Positions 1 through 12,681 are shown, counted from the first letter of the stretch. The stretch: 64,000 nt of DNA from Piscibacillus salipiscarius JCM 13188 (GCF_001311865.1 NZ_BBCD01000010.1:1-64000); one strand, 5' to 3'. A program made the numbers and translations. The notes: a model not told the origin generated them from the letters alone.

Positions 1-66
1 AATCCAAAAACACGGGAATAAGGCCTCAAAGGGCTATTCCCTTTAATGTTATTAAAAATACTTTTT

Positions 67-344
67 CTACTCTTCATCCGAGTCTGTAAACGTGTTAAGC
101 ATTTCTTCAATCATATCCCACTCTTGATCTGTTTCAATTTGATAAAGAGTAAGGTCATCTTCATTTTGATCACTTTCTTCAAAACGAAATGCGAATACTT
201 CTTGTTCTTCTTGCTCTGCTTGTTCAGCAGGTACAGCAACTAAGTAAGACTTTTCCGTTTCATCCACATCAAACGTAAAGAGAATATCAAATAAATGCTC
301 TTCACCATTTTCATCCGGAATGATAATACGCTCTTTTCGTCCAT
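67..344 (-). CDS. yrzB: DUF1292 family protein YrzB (frameshifted)
   Basis: Small acidic protein of unknown function, DUF1292 family, conserved next to ruvX and ireB in Bacillaceae. The C-terminal part, ending in ETDQEWDMIEEMLNTF, is the family signature. The frame remains open upstream as far as about 335, while the ATG at 344, preceded by a good GGAGGT ribosome site, is one base out of frame. Adding one A to the four-base run at 334-337 joins them (MDEKERIIIPDENGEEH...) and gives about 92 residues, the usual length. I read this as a homopolymer sequencing error. It is the last gene seen of the leftward ireB-ruvX-yrzB group. Confidence 0.85.
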
Positions 345-360
345 TCTTTTACCTCCTAAA

Positions 361-776
361 TTAATGGCCAGAATCTAAATAACTTTGTAAAATCATGACT
401 GCGGCCATTTTATCAATCACTTTTTCCGTTTCTTTCGACTGACATCAGCTTCTAATAAAACTCTTTCTGCAGCCATTGTCGTCAGCCTTTCATCCCAAAG
501 CACAATTGGTATATCAAAATGTTCCTCAATATATTTAGCAAATGTTTCTGAGGACTGTGCTCGTTCACCAACTGTGTTATTCATATTTTTAGGATATCCT
601 ACCACGATTTTACTTATTTCATAACCTTCAATAAGTTCTTTTAAACGTGGTATGGCTGATTCATAATCCGACTCATCCCATTTAATGGTTTCTATTCCTT
701 GTGCTGTAAAGTGAAGAGCATCGGATACAGCGACTCCGATGGTCCGTTCTCCAACGTCTAATCCTAAAATTTTCAT
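361..776 (-). CDS. ruvX: YqgF/RuvX family RNase H-fold protein (frameshifted near C-terminus)
   Basis: Putative pre-16S rRNA nuclease / Holliday-junction resolvase-like protein (YrrK in B. subtilis) with an RNase H fold. The N-terminus MKILGLDVGERTIGVAVSD holds the first catalytic Asp, VVGYPKNM and the WDERLTT motif follow, all as in the family. The open frame stops at 417 after RKKRKK. One extra A in the run at 421-425 continues it as VIDKMAAVMILQSYLDSGH with a stop at 361, giving about 138 residues as expected. It sits between ireB and yrzB in a leftward operon, with a modest GAGG-type ribosome site. Confidence 0.9.
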
Positions 777-789
777 ATAAAAAGCCTCT

Positions 790-1043
790 TTATTTAGATT
801 TCAAATAATGTTTTACCACTTCTTCTATAATCTCATCTCGCTCAACTTTTCTAATCAAATTTCTAGCATCTCGATGACGAGGGATGTATGCTGGATCACC
901 TGACAGCAAATAACCGACAATTTGGTTAATCGGATTATACCCTTTTCTTCTAATGATTCATACACTGAGTGTAGAATTTCATTAACTTTTTGTTCTTGTG
1001 AATCATCATTGAATTGGAATTTCATAGTGTGATCATTTGACAT
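790..1043 (-). CDS. IreB family regulatory phosphoprotein (frameshifted)
   Basis: UPF0297/IreB family (YrzL in B. subtilis). In enterococci IreB is a small phosphoprotein target of the PASTA kinase IreK and influences cephalosporin resistance; here the role is inferred from family only. The N-terminus [14 protein letters not shown] contains the conserved Thr-Met-Lys-Phe region. After EEKG the frame is lost. Adding one A in the run at 943-946 restores [16 protein letters not shown] and a stop at 790, giving about 85 residues, the family length. It lies 47 bases downstream of alaS and upstream of ruvX. Confidence 0.85.
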
Positions 1044-1090
1044 CTTCTCATAGACCCCCTCGTTAACTTCTACTTATATTATAAACTGAA

Positions 1091-3736
1091 TTAAGATGAA
1101 GTTAAAACACTTTGTACATAATCTTTTGCTGCATTTAGTGCATCGTTAATATTTTCAGGCTGTTTGCCTCCCGCTTGAGCCATGTCAGGACGGCCTCCAC
1201 CGCCTCCTCCACATTTCATAGCTGCTTCTTTAATAAGATGACCTGCATGCATACCTTGATCTATTAAATCTTTAGTCACACCAGAGGCTAATTGTACTTT
1301 ACCGTCTTTTTCCATTGCAAGTAAAATCACAACGGAATCTAATTGATTTTTAAGATCGTCAACCATACTTCTTAGTGCATTCATATCATTGACACTTACT
1401 TGTTCTGCTAATAATGGTATTCCATTAACATCCTCAATTTTTCTGTTATATTAGCGGATTCATAGTTGGCAATTTTAGCTGTTAAGGATTCCTTCTCTCG
1501 TTCTAATGATTTTAATTCATCATAAAGAGATTCAATTCTGCTTGGTATTTGTTCAGTTTTTGTCTTAAGTAATTTAGCAGCTTCATCTAATAGTCTCTCA
1601 CGTTGCTCATAGTATTGATAAGCACCTTGCCCTGTTCTTGCCTCAATCCTTCGAGTTCCTGCTCCAATTCCTGTTTCAGTTACAATTTTAAATAATCCGA
1701 CTTCTGCTGTGTTTTGCACATGACAGCCCCCACATAACTCTATACTGTAATCACCAACTGAAACAACTCTTACAACATCACTATATTTTTCACCAAATAA
1801 AGCCATCGCTCCCATTTGTTTTGCTTCATCTAGTGTCTTTTGTGAAATGGTTACGTCAATGGAATCCCAAATTTTCTTGTTAACAATTTGTTCGATTTCG
1901 TTTAATTCTTCAGTACTTACAGCGTTAAAATGTGAGAAATCAAATCGTAAACGATCTGGTGCAACTAATGAACCTGCTTGGTTAACATGATCACCCAAAA
2001 CATCTTTTAAAGCCTGATGTAGTAGATGAGTCGCCGTATGGTTTTTATAATTTGCTTTCTAAATTGTCTATACACAGCTGCTTTAACCTTTTGATCAACA
2101 TATAAGGTACCATCTTCTACTTCTATTTGATGTAAGTTTTGCCCGTTAGGAGCCTTTTGTACATCAATGATTTGTGCTCGGCCTGTGTCAGTTTCAATGA
2201 TTCCCTTATCAGCAATTTGGCCCCCACTCTCAGCGTAAAAAGGCGTTTCTTTTAAAATGACATACCCTGTCTCACCTACATTAAGTTCATCAATTGCTTT
2301 TTGTTCTGCAACGATGACTGTAATAGAGGACTCCACATTTAACGTATCATACCCAACAAACTCACTTTCATGATGAATATTTTGTAATACTTCACTTTGT
2401 ACCTGCATAGAATCAACTTTTTGACGTGCTTCACGAGCACGGTCCCGCTGTTTCTTCATTTCTTCTTCAAAACCAGCTTCATCGATTGAAAATCCTTCTG
2501 CTTGCACATATTCTTCTGTAAGTTCCTTTGGAAAACCATACGTATCGTATAACGTAAAGACTTCATGGCCAGGAAACACTTGACTTCCCTTGCCTTTCTC
2601 TTGTTTCATCACTTTCTCTAATATTGCAAGACCTTCCTGAAGAGTTTCGTAAAAGCGCTCTTCTTCAGTTTTAATAACATTTTTTATAAAATCACTCTTG
2701 TTCTGAACTTCCGGGTAAAAGTCTTCCATGATTGAAGCAACTTCATCAACTAATTGATACATAAATGGTTCATTGATGTTTAACTCTTTCGCAAAACGAA
2801 CAGCACGTCTTAGTAAACGTCTTAATACATATCCGCGTCCTTCATTTGAAGGTAAGGCACCATCCCCAATAGCAAATGCAACAGTACGAACGTGATCAGC
2901 CACTACTTTAAAAGCTGTATCTTTCTCTTGCGACTGACCATATTTTTCACCAGAAACAGCTTCTGTTTTCCGAATAATTGGCATAAATAAATCTGTTTCA
3001 AAGTTCGTCGGTGTGTCTTGAATAACCGATAAAACACGCTCGAGTCCCATACCTGTATCTATGTTTTTCTTTGGTAGTGGCGTATAAGTATCATCTGGAT
3101 TGTGGTTAAACTGAGAAAATACTAAATTCCAAATTTCTAAATAACGTTCATTTTCTCCTCCTGGGTACAATTCAGGGTCTTTAGGATCATTCCCATATTT
3201 CTCCCCACGATCATAGAAAATCTCTGTGTTTGGACCACTTGGCCCCTCTCCAATATCCCAGAAATTTTTCTTCTATGCGAATAATACGTTCCTCTGGGAC
3301 ACCTACTTGATCACGCCAAATAACATATGCTTCTTCATCTTCAGGATGAACGGTAACAGATAAACGTTCAGGTTGGAATCCTATCCATTTATCACTCGTT
3401 AAAAATTCCCATCCCCATTTAATTGCATCTTCCTTAAAATAATCACCAATTGAAAAGTTACCTAACATTTCAAAAAAAAACGTATGGTGCCTTGCAGTAA
3501 AACCAACGTTTTCAATATCATTGTTCTTATGGATTTTTGTGCATTGACGATCCTTGGATTATCTGGAATGACTCGACCATCGAAATACTTTTTTAACGTT
3601 GCAACCCCACTATTGATCCATAATAATGTGGGGTCATCTTGAGGTACTAGCGACCGGCTAGGTTCAACCGAATGCCCTTTTTCTTTAAAGAAATCTAAAA
3701 CATTTGTCTAACTTCAGCTGAGTTCAACTGCTTCAT
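1091..3736 (-). CDS. alaS: Alanyl-tRNA synthetase (multiple frameshifts)
   Basis: Charges tRNA-Ala. Visible in order: class II catalytic core ([27 protein letters not shown]), second domain, editing domain with the zinc ligands HTATHLLH and CGGCH, coiled coil near SLEREKESL, and the DHHA1 glycine-rich tail ([13 protein letters not shown]). Start is the ATG at 3736 behind GGGAGGACTT. Reconstructed length of about 880 residues matches the family. At least five indels break it: lost bases near 3707, 3528, 2053 and 1440, and one extra A near 3265. The core reads HHTFFFEML, one Phe more than the usual FFEML, from a nine-T run at 3472-3480. It is controlled by the T-box just upstream. Confidence 0.96.
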
Positions 3737-3773
3737 AACAAGTCCTCCCTGCATATGATTATTTAAGTAAATT

Positions 3774-4016
3774 AAAAAACGCCCCTACATGTAAACATGT
3801 AGGGACGATCATTTCGCGGTACCACCCTAGTTATAAGCAAGTAATTGCTTATCACTTGAGACATCTTAACGCGATGTATACGGTGGTGATTAACCACTCT
3901 CTGGAATAGCTTCAATAACCCTTTTCCTTAGCATTTCTTTCAGCTTATGAAATGCCTCTCTTTTAAGGTCGGCTGTCATTTACTCGGTTCCTTCTACGAT
4001 TCAAGTATATTTACTT
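3774..4016 (-). promoter_or_regulatory. T-box leader of alaS
   Basis: tRNA-sensing riboswitch upstream of alaS. On the minus strand there is a T-box core GGGTGGTACCGCG at 3815-3828, followed by a terminator stem (ccctacatgt at 3783-3792 paired with acatgtaggg at 3795-3804) and a run of T at 3774-3779. The antiterminator and terminator are mutually exclusive, as in the class. Stem I carries a plausible Ala specifier GCT at 3908-3910 in the context GAAGCTATTCC. Uncharged tRNA-Ala would favour read-through into alaS. The specifier position was assigned by eye. Confidence 0.9.
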
Positions 4017-4022
4017 TCAGTT

Positions 4023-4051
4023 ATTATAGTTAACTAAATCGTTTCTGTCAA
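4023..4051 (-). promoter_or_regulatory. SigA promoter of alaS T-box transcript
   Basis: Perfect -35 TTGACA (4046-4051) and -10 TATAAT (4023-4028) with a 17-base spacer on the minus strand. The start would fall near 4016, just ahead of the T-box. Confidence 0.85.
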
Positions 4052-4064
4052 ATGTATTATGTAA

Positions 4065-4092
4065 ACGCTAACCCCTATTCAGGGATTAGCGT
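4065..4092 (-). terminator. Hairpin upstream of alaS promoter, possible terminator
   Basis: Inverted repeat acgctaa / ttagcgt with an inner ccct / aggg stem and a 4-base loop. It follows the small genes at 4104-4449 on the minus strand. It has only a weak T-rich tail, so it is a poor intrinsic terminator, and it sits immediately upstream of the alaS -35 element. Confidence 0.4.
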
Positions 4093-4103
4093 ACAGCTTC
4101 AAT

Positions 4104-4254
4104 CTAGAGATAACGTTTTTTTTTAACCTTTTTCCTGCTTTACGCATTCGCTTCATATAGCGATTTTTTTTAACATTTTTGGGTTGTTTCGAATCATCCA
4201 TCCCATAGCTGCACCCATTCCAACTTTAGCGCTGTTCGATATCACTCGGTTCAA
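4104..4254 (-). CDS. Short basic peptide, possible YrzQ/DUF3918-like (frameshifted)
   Basis: Minus-strand frame with TTG start at 4254 (another TTG at 4260) behind an AAGG..GGTGA site, beginning LNRVISNSAKVGMGAAMGW and then basic (NRYMKRMRKAGKR). It is open only if one or two bases are restored in A-runs near 4168 and 4116-4124. It resembles the tiny membrane-anchored basic peptides found between recD2 and alaS in Bacillaceae (YrzQ-like), but the match is from memory and the frame is poor. It follows the zinc-ribbon gene by about 20 bases. Confidence 0.4.
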
Positions 4255-4272
4255 CGCCAATCACCAACCTTA

Positions 4273-4449
4273 TTATCCGTTTTCATCCAAAAACAGATCA
4301 TCTAAAGAAGAGAGTGAACCATCTTCTTCTATTTCACGTACATGCATGGCTCCGTCGACAAAAGCCATTTCAATAAAACAGTTCCAACAGTAATACTGCT
4401 CTTCACCAATTCTCCCGATATCAGAAGACTGACAATTTGGACACTTCAT
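4273..4449 (-). CDS. Small zinc-ribbon protein, 58 residues, function unknown
   Basis: Frame starting ATG at 4449 behind a GGAG site, intact, 58 residues. Two CxxC pairs (CPNC at 3-6 and CWNC at 21-24) separated by 14 residues suggest a single zinc ribbon, followed by an acidic tail ending LSSLDDLFLDENG. I recognise it only as a conserved hypothetical of bacilli; no function is known to me. It lies between recD2 and alaS in the same direction, so it may be co-transcribed with recD2. Confidence 0.65.
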   Translation of the reverse strand: MKCPNCQSSDIGRIGEEQYYCWNCFIEMAFVDGAMHVREIEEDGSLSSLDDLFLDENG

Positions 4450-4576
4450 CGGACTTACTCCTTTTTGTATAATCTTTTGAAGTCTATAAACAACAGAATC
4501 TGCTGCTTAGTCCTCAGCTTTTCCAAATCATTTTTATCCTATACACCTTGTATAAGATAGTTATAGTTTACCTACG

Positions 4577-6878
4577 TTACATAAAATCATAAGGCGTAAT
4601 TTCTTCCTCTTCTGATGTATTCTGTTCTTCAGTTGGTATGTCTTGCTCTAAATACTCCGCATCAGAAAACATCATTTGCATCCGCTCTACCAATGTCGTG
4701 TTACGTTCATAAGCATAATTTTTCTTAAGACCATCTATAAAAGCTTCGTAATCTCCACATATTAAAAGTGACGTTTTTACTTCGTGTAATAGCGGTATAA
4801 AGTAATTTTTTAACTAACATCGCTTAAATGCCTTTACAACAGGCATAACAACTATTGGAAATTCACTTCCCTGTGACTTATGAATCGAAATCGCATATGC
4901 CAGCATGATTTGGTTAAAATCTTGCTTCGTATAAGATACTTGTAGTCCTTCAAAATCAATAATCATTTCATCTTTTTTAGTTTCTGATTCATTTGGTTTT
5001 TATTGCAATAATTTCACCAATATCACCGTTATATACTTTTTTCTCAGGTTGATTTATTAACTGAATAACCTTATCCCCTGTTCTATAGGTTGTATCAAAA
5101 TGAATGATTTCCCTTTTTGACGATCTTTAGGGTTGAAGATCATTTGTAATTTACGATTCAATGCATGAATACCTACTTCTGTCTTGTACATCGGGGCTAA
5201 TACTTGTATATCTTTCATCGTATAGCCTTTGTTAAGAGCTCTTTGAACAATTTGTTCTACGACATTAAGGGTATGTTCTTCACCGCTAGGTATAAAGTTA
5301 AAATCACCTGATTTTGACATATCCATATTCTCAACATTATCATTTTTAATATGATGGGCTAACTGAATAATATAAGAATCTTCTTTTTGTCTATATATTT
5401 CAGACAAGTGACTAACAGGAATTGCATTTGATTGTAATAAATCAGAAAGAACTTGTCCTGGTCCAACCGAAGGAAGCTGATCTTCATCACCCACTAGTAT
5501 AACCTTCATATCTGAAGGAATCGCTTTAAAAAGAGAATTGGCAAGCCAGACATCGACCATAGAAAATTCATCAACTATGATGACATCTCCCTCTAGTTGG
5601 TTACCTTGATCGTATTCGAATGAATCATCACCTGACCAGCCTAATAAACTGTGAATCGTTTTAGCTTTTAAACCAGTTGCTTCAGAAAGTCTTTTAGCAG
5701 CTCGTCCTGTTGGTGCTGTTAAAATAACGTCTTTCTCTGCTTAGCTTTTTCTTAGGCTTAAACAGCTTTTCATAAGAAGAAATAATCCCTTTAACAACAG
5801 TTGTTTTACCAGTTCCAGGGCCTCCAGTTAATAACATGACTTTTTCATTTAAGGCTTTTTTATGGCTTCATATTGTTCCTCACCATAAGAAAGACCTTCT
5901 ACCTCTTCCATCTCACCAATGATTTTTAGAAGTTCACTTTCCTCAAATGATTCTTCGACTTCTATGTCCATAATCCTTTTTAATTGAGATGCAATACCTT
6001 CTTCTGAATAATATAGATGAGGTAAATACGCTCGGTTGTTTTCACTGACAAGTAAGTCTTCCTCTTCCAGATGTTTAATTCGCTCAGTAAAGTGTTCTTC
6101 AGTTAATCGTTGTTGTCTTTGATACAATAAACGGTTTGCTTTTTTCATTAACTCATTTTGGTCCATAAATACATGGCCATTCATGGATTCCAGTTCTAAA
6201 ATATGAAGAACACCAGCTTCAATACGTGTTGGATGTTCCTCACCAATGCCTAATTCTTTAGCCATTTCATCGGCCCTTTGAAACCCAAAACCCTCAATTT
6301 TAAACACAAATGCATATGGATTATCATTAGTTGTTTAATGGTCTCTTCTTCAAAGGCTTGATATATTTTCTGAGCTAGCTGTAAACCAATTCCATACTTA
6401 GCGAGTTCTAGTGCAACTTGTTCAAACCCTTGATTGGTTCTCAAATCTTCTCTTAATCGGTTTTTCATTTCTTCGTTTAAACCTGGTACTTGATCAAGTG
6501 CCTGTTCGTCTCTCAGTATTTGATCTACAGCACTTAATCCTAGTGTGTTTACAATTTTTAGCAGTCTTTTCACCAATTCCGTAAAATAAATCACTTGAGA
6601 AATATTTAACTAAACTGTCCTCATCTTTAGGCATTTCTTTTTCATATGTAAATACTTGGTATTGCTCACCAAATTTAGGGTGAGTTTTAAGAGTTCCGTA
6701 AAAAAATGTATTCATTACCATATGTTAATGGTGGGAAATGACCCTTCACGACAAGCTCATCTTCTTCTATCTCTTCGTTCGTTTCAACAACAGAGACTGA
6801 AGCAATGGAAAATTGTTCCTCAGCTTTATGAAAGATCATATGATTTAATTTAGCTTTTACATAGCCTGCTTCACTCAT
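4577..6878 (-). CDS. recD2: RecD2-type DNA helicase (multiple frameshifts)
   Basis: SF1 5'-3' helicase that works without RecBC (YrrC in B. subtilis); family role is in replication-fork and DNA repair. Seen in order: N-terminal OB-like region, the helix-hairpin-helix stretch (GIGEKTAKN), Walker A in the broken segment near 5800-5830, Walker B DEFSMVD near 5550-5570, motif GDEDQLPSVGPG, EIYRQ, and the C-terminal region near 4850-4900 with a helicase motif and the tail ending YDFM at the stop 4577. Start ATG at 6878 has an AGGAGG site. At least six indels split it into short frames. Reconstructed length of about 767 residues fits the family. Confidence 0.93.
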
Positions 6879-6900
6879 TGCATTCAGCCTCCTTTTTTAC

Positions 6901-7563
6901 TTAGTGTTCATTTAACATATCTTCAACTTGCTTTTTGCCATGCCCTGCTAAGACATGTTCAGGCTGTATTTTTAGAGCTTGATTAAAGTGATCAAGTGCA
7001 TGATGAGGCTCTTCTTTATATAAATAAGCGACTCCTAGATTATAATGAGCATCACTGTGCTCCTCATCTAATTTTAAGACATGCTTAAATTGATTAAAAG
7101 CCTCTTCAATTAAATTAGCATAAGCAAGTGATAACCCGTATTGAAACTGAATGTCAACATCTTCTTGCTCCAGTTCGCTCGCTCGTTGTAGGTACGGCAG
7201 AGCTAATTTAGGCTGCTCCTGATTCATTAGGGACATGCCAAGCATTAAATAAACGTCAGCTTCATCCAGTCCTTGTTTAATCGCATCCTGAAATTCCTGT
7301 GTCGCCTCCGAGTACTGTTCTTGTTCAAAGTAAACATTACCCAACCCATAATGGGCTGTTGGAACATTTTCGTCTAATTCTAATGCTTTTTCAAAAAAGC
7401 GTTTAGCACGGTCATATTCTTTAATATGTGTCAAAAGATTTCCAAAATTAATATAACCTACTGGATCTTCAGGATGCTCTTCTATATGCCTGTTAAACAA
7501 TTTCGCCGCTTCTTCCATGTTCTGTTCTTTCATATATTGTAAACCTTGTTGAATATAGTCCAC
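6901..7563 (-). CDS. yrrB: TPR repeat protein YrrB
   Basis: Intact 220-residue protein composed almost wholly of tetratricopeptide repeats (about six 34-residue units with the typical W/L/G/Y...A...A...P pattern, such as GYINFGNLL, AHYGLGNVYFEQ and AHYNLGVAYLYKE). TPR arrays mediate protein contacts; the partner is unknown. GTG start at 7563 with GAAAGGAGAG at good spacing. It sits between mnmA and recD2, as B. subtilis yrrB does. No signal peptide or membrane segment, so cytosolic. Confidence 0.9.
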   Translation of the reverse strand: MDYIQQGLQYMKEQNMEEAAKLFNRHIEEHPEDPVGYINFGNLLTHIKEYDRAKRFFEKALELDENVPTAHYGLGNVYFEQEQYSEATQEFQDAIKQGLDEADVYLMLGMSLMNQEQPKLALPYLQRASELEQEDVDIQFQYGLSLAYANLIEEAFNQFKHVLKLDEEHSDAHYNLGVAYLYKEEPHHALDHFNQALKIQPEHVLAGHGKKQVEDMLNEH

Positions 7564-7589
7564 AAGTCCACTCTCCTTTCTTATAAGTA

Positions 7590-7625
7590 GAAAAAGTCAC
7601 CACATCACCATGTGCTGACTTTTCT
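7590..7625 (-). terminator. Intrinsic terminator after mnmA
   Basis: Stem gtcagcacat / atgtggtgac (7596-7605 with 7610-7619) with a 4-base loop, followed on the minus strand by five T. It ends the cymR-iscS-mnmA transcript before yrrB. Confidence 0.75.
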
Positions 7626-7691
7626 AGCAATCGTTAAAAGAACTACAGTTTATATTATGCCTTTAAACTTACAAACCTTAATTTAGCGCTA

Positions 7692-9971
<2,280 letters not shown>

Positions 9972-9984
9972 AACATATCACCCT

Positions 9985-10404
9985 TTAAATGTAAAACATA
10001 TTTTCTTCCTGATAATTCGTATCATTATATTCTATTAAATCTTGTAGAGTAGTTTGTTCTAATACATCTCGAACGGCATCACGAATTCTCTTCCATAATT
10101 CACGTTTTGACGGTTCATCATCGTCCATTTCTTCTACAGGACGAATCGGACCTTCTAATGTTCGAATAATATCTGCAGCTGTTATTTGTTTCGGCTCTCT
10201 CGTTAACAAATATCCACCTTTGGCACCGCGGACACTTTTTACTAGACCCGAATTTCTTAAAGGAGCAATTAATTGTTCTAAATAATGTTCAGATAAATTA
10301 TACTCTTTGGCAATCGCCTTTAAAGGTAAAGGCTGGTCACCATAATTTTTAGCTAATGCAATCATAATGGTAAGACCATAGCGCCCTTTTGTTGAGATTT
10401 TCAA
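9985..10404 (-). CDS. cymR: Rrf2-family regulator CymR
   Basis: Master repressor of cysteine metabolism in bacilli, acting with CysK as a cysteine sensor. 139 residues, intact. N-terminal winged helix MKISTKGRYGLTIMIAL with the recognition region HYLEQLIAPLRNSGLV and the wing VRGAKGGYLL. It contains no cysteine at all, so it is not an iron-sulfur Rrf2 protein such as IscR. TTG start at 10404 behind GGGAGG with 8-base spacing. First gene of the cymR-iscS-mnmA unit. Confidence 0.93.
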   Translation of the reverse strand: MKISTKGRYGLTIMIALAKNYGDQPLPLKAIAKEYNLSEHYLEQLIAPLRNSGLVKSVRGAKGGYLLTREPKQITAADIIRTLEGPIRPVEEMDDDEPSKRELWKRIRDAVRDVLEQTTLQDLIEYNDTNYQEENMFYI

Positions 10405-10522
10405 TGGATGGGCCTCCCTTAACTTAGTCTAATCTATAGTTTAACATTTAATAGAGCTTTTTGAGAAAAACTTAATGGTACATCATATTACACCGAACAG
10501 CTTTGATATAAAACCAAATGTC

Positions 10523-10531
10523 ATTATAGCA
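10523..10531 (-). promoter_or_regulatory. Extended -10 promoter candidate for cymR operon
   Basis: TGCTATAAT on the minus strand, a perfect extended -10 element (TGn plus TATAAT). No good -35 is seen. The start would give a 5' leader of about 110 bases ahead of cymR. Confidence 0.5.
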
Positions 10532-10560
10532 CGAAGAAGGTCGGCGTGCATTTCTAATGT

Positions 10561-11854
10561 TTAAGACTTCTTCTTACGTTTTTGTTGCTTTAATTGATTG
10601 AGCTTATCGTATACATTTTTATAACGCTTCTCTTCTCCTAAATCTTTAGGGTCGTAGTATGACATATGACGGATCGATTCTGGTAGATACTCTTGATAAA
10701 CCCAGCTATTTGCATAATTATGTGGGTATTTGTACTCCTGACCATGCCCTAATGTTTTGGCTCCTTGATAATGAGTATCTTTCAAATGATCTGGTACATC
10801 TTCAGTTGCGACCTTTTGAACATGTTTAATTGCCTTATCTAACGCTTTATACGCTGTGTTTGATTTTGGTGATAAGCATAATTCAACCGTTATAACGGAT
10901 AGAGGAATTCTCCCCTCTGGAAGCCCTAGTCGTTCAACTGATTGAATGGCTGGCAATACTCTAGAACAAAGCTGCGGGTTAGCTAAGCCAATGTCTTCAT
11001 AGGCTATAACTAATAACCTCCTTGAGATCGCTTCTAAATCACCGCCTTCTAATAACCTCGCTAAATAATAGAGCGCTGCATCAGCATCACTACCACGAAT
11101 ACTCTTTTGAAAGCTTGACAATAAGTTGTAGTAAATATCACCTTTATTATCATGAGAAAAACCTTTATTCTTAATACAATACTCAACTGTCTCTTGGGTA
11201 ACGACAATGCCTTCTTCAGTCTCATCTGAAGCAAAAACAATATCTTCTAACAATGACAGAGCTGTACGGCCATCACCAGTAGTTTCAGCAATTGAAGCTA
11301 ATAAAGATTCATCAATTTGTACGTTTAATTCTCCAAGTCCTTTTTCATCATCTTTTAAAGCTCGTTTTAATAACTGGATAATTGCTTGTTGATCTAATGG
11401 TTTTAACTGTTTAATCTGACCGCATCTTGAACGGATAGCATGGTTCACGCTATGAAATGGATTTTCTGTCGTTGCACCTATTAACGTGATAACACCTTCT
11501 TCTAATGCTTTTAATAATGAATCTTGCTGGCTTTTATTAAAGCGATGGATCTCATCTATAAATAAAATAGCGTTATTAGTCATACGTGCTTCACTTATAA
11601 TCCGTTCAACATCTTTTTACCGGCAGTTGTTGCATTGATAGCGAAAAACTCTTTATTCGTTGAACCAGATATAGCAAAAGCTAAGGACGTTTTACCAGTT
11701 CCGGGTTCACCGTACAATAACATTGAAGGCACATGGCTTTTTGAATCATTTTATATAATGGTGTATTTTCACCTATAATTTCATCTTGCCCAACAACTTC
11801 TTCAATTTTCTCAGGTCTCATTCGATAAGCTAATGGTTCTTGATAGAGCATCAT
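10561..11854 (-). CDS. rarA: Replication-associated AAA+ ATPase RarA/MgsA (two frameshifts)
   Basis: Recombination factor acting at stalled forks (YrvN). Walker [10 protein letters not shown] lies near 11690, Walker [11 protein letters not shown] near 11550, sensor 1 IGATTENPF, then the MgsA tetramerisation domain ([30 protein letters not shown]). Start ATG at 11854 behind AAGGAG. Two lost A bases, near 11617 and 11737, break the N-terminal part; restoring them gives AGKKDVERII and [14 protein letters not shown]. Reconstructed length of about 431 residues is normal. Transcribed towards cymR but with a 156-base gap containing the cymR promoter candidate. Confidence 0.95.
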
Positions 11855-11975
11855 GATTCTCCTTTTTATAGCAAACTCCTATAGTTTCCTATTTTACTAT
11901 AATCAACTAGTGCATTGCGAATAGTATATTTGATAGGAATACTCTTACAAAATAACTAACTATAAATTTTTATAT

Positions 11976-12005
11976 GTATATATTGAAACAATCTTGCACA
12001 TGATA
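11976..12005 (+). promoter_or_regulatory. Possible SigF/SigG promoter of the rsfA-like gene
   Basis: GTATA at 11976-11980, a 15-base spacer, then GCACATGATA at 11996-12005. The -35 fits the SigF GywTA consensus exactly; the -10 matches only in part. Expected because B. subtilis rsfA is forespore-expressed. Confidence 0.35.
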
Positions 12006-12044
12006 GAAATAGAAGACTATCAAATATAAAAGGAGATGAAAATC

Positions 12045-12658
12045 GTGGTAAAAGTACGACAAGATGCTTGGTCTCATGAAGATGATCTATTATTAGCTGA
12101 AACTGTCTTACGCCATATTAGAGAAGGAAGCACTCAGCTAAATGCTTTTGAAGAAGTTGGAGACCAATTAAATCGTACAGCTGCAGCATGCGGTTTTCGT
12201 TGGAATGCCGAAGTTCGCCAAAACTATGAAAAAGCAATAGATTTAGCAAAAAGACAACGAAAACAACGTAAGCAAGCTGAAAAACATAAACTTCAAGGTT
12301 CTTCAAACTTGAAAACAGTTAAACGAAAACCTACTTATACATCAACGCAGGAGCATCCATCGATAGATCGATTATTGCTCAATTACAAGAACTTAAATCA
12401 GATGACTTAAGGGTAAGTTCACAAGAAGCTGATAAGCTAAAAGAAGAAAACGAACGCTTAAGAGGCGAAAAAGAAACGTTAGAAAGTGAACTTGAAAGAA
12501 TGAATAAGGATTACCAAGCCTTACAAGAGGATTATCAAACATTTATTTCTATTATGGAACGTGCAAGAAAGATGGTTGTATTGGATGAAGATTCATCATT
12601 ATCCTCACCAACGTTCAAAATGGAGAAAAACGGAAATTTGCAGCAAATCGCGAAGTAA
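12045..12658 (+). CDS. RsfA-family prespore transcription regulator (one frameshift)
   Basis: Resembles RsfA/YlbO: N-terminal Myb/SANT-like DNA-binding module ([21 protein letters not shown], then [15 protein letters not shown]), a basic linker ([13 protein letters not shown]) and a C-terminal coiled coil ([20 protein letters not shown]). In B. subtilis RsfA tunes SigF-dependent forespore genes. GTG at 12045 is chosen since the AAAGGAGATG site overlaps an upstream ATG at 12036. A one-base slip near 12360-12385 separates the two halves; joined, it is about 204 residues. Opposite in strand to both neighbours, so an independent unit. Which of the two paralogues it represents cannot be told. Confidence 0.85.
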
Positions 12659-12681
12659 ATTAATGCATCATTACTTCGCGA
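12648..12681 (+). repeat. Hairpin spanning the stop codon of the rsfA-like gene
   Basis: Perfect 11-base inverted repeat tcgcgaagtaa / ttacttcgcga with a 12-base loop. The left arm contains the stop codon. No T-run follows, so it is likely an RNA 3' stabiliser rather than a terminator. Confidence 0.6.

Noticed and set aside
5849-6721. Several separate small genes in the recD2 region
   Set aside because: They overlap and together spell one RecD2 helicase.
1091-6878. alaS and recD2 as decayed pseudogenes
   Set aside because: Slips sit in homopolymers, motifs stay intact across them, and alaS is essential.
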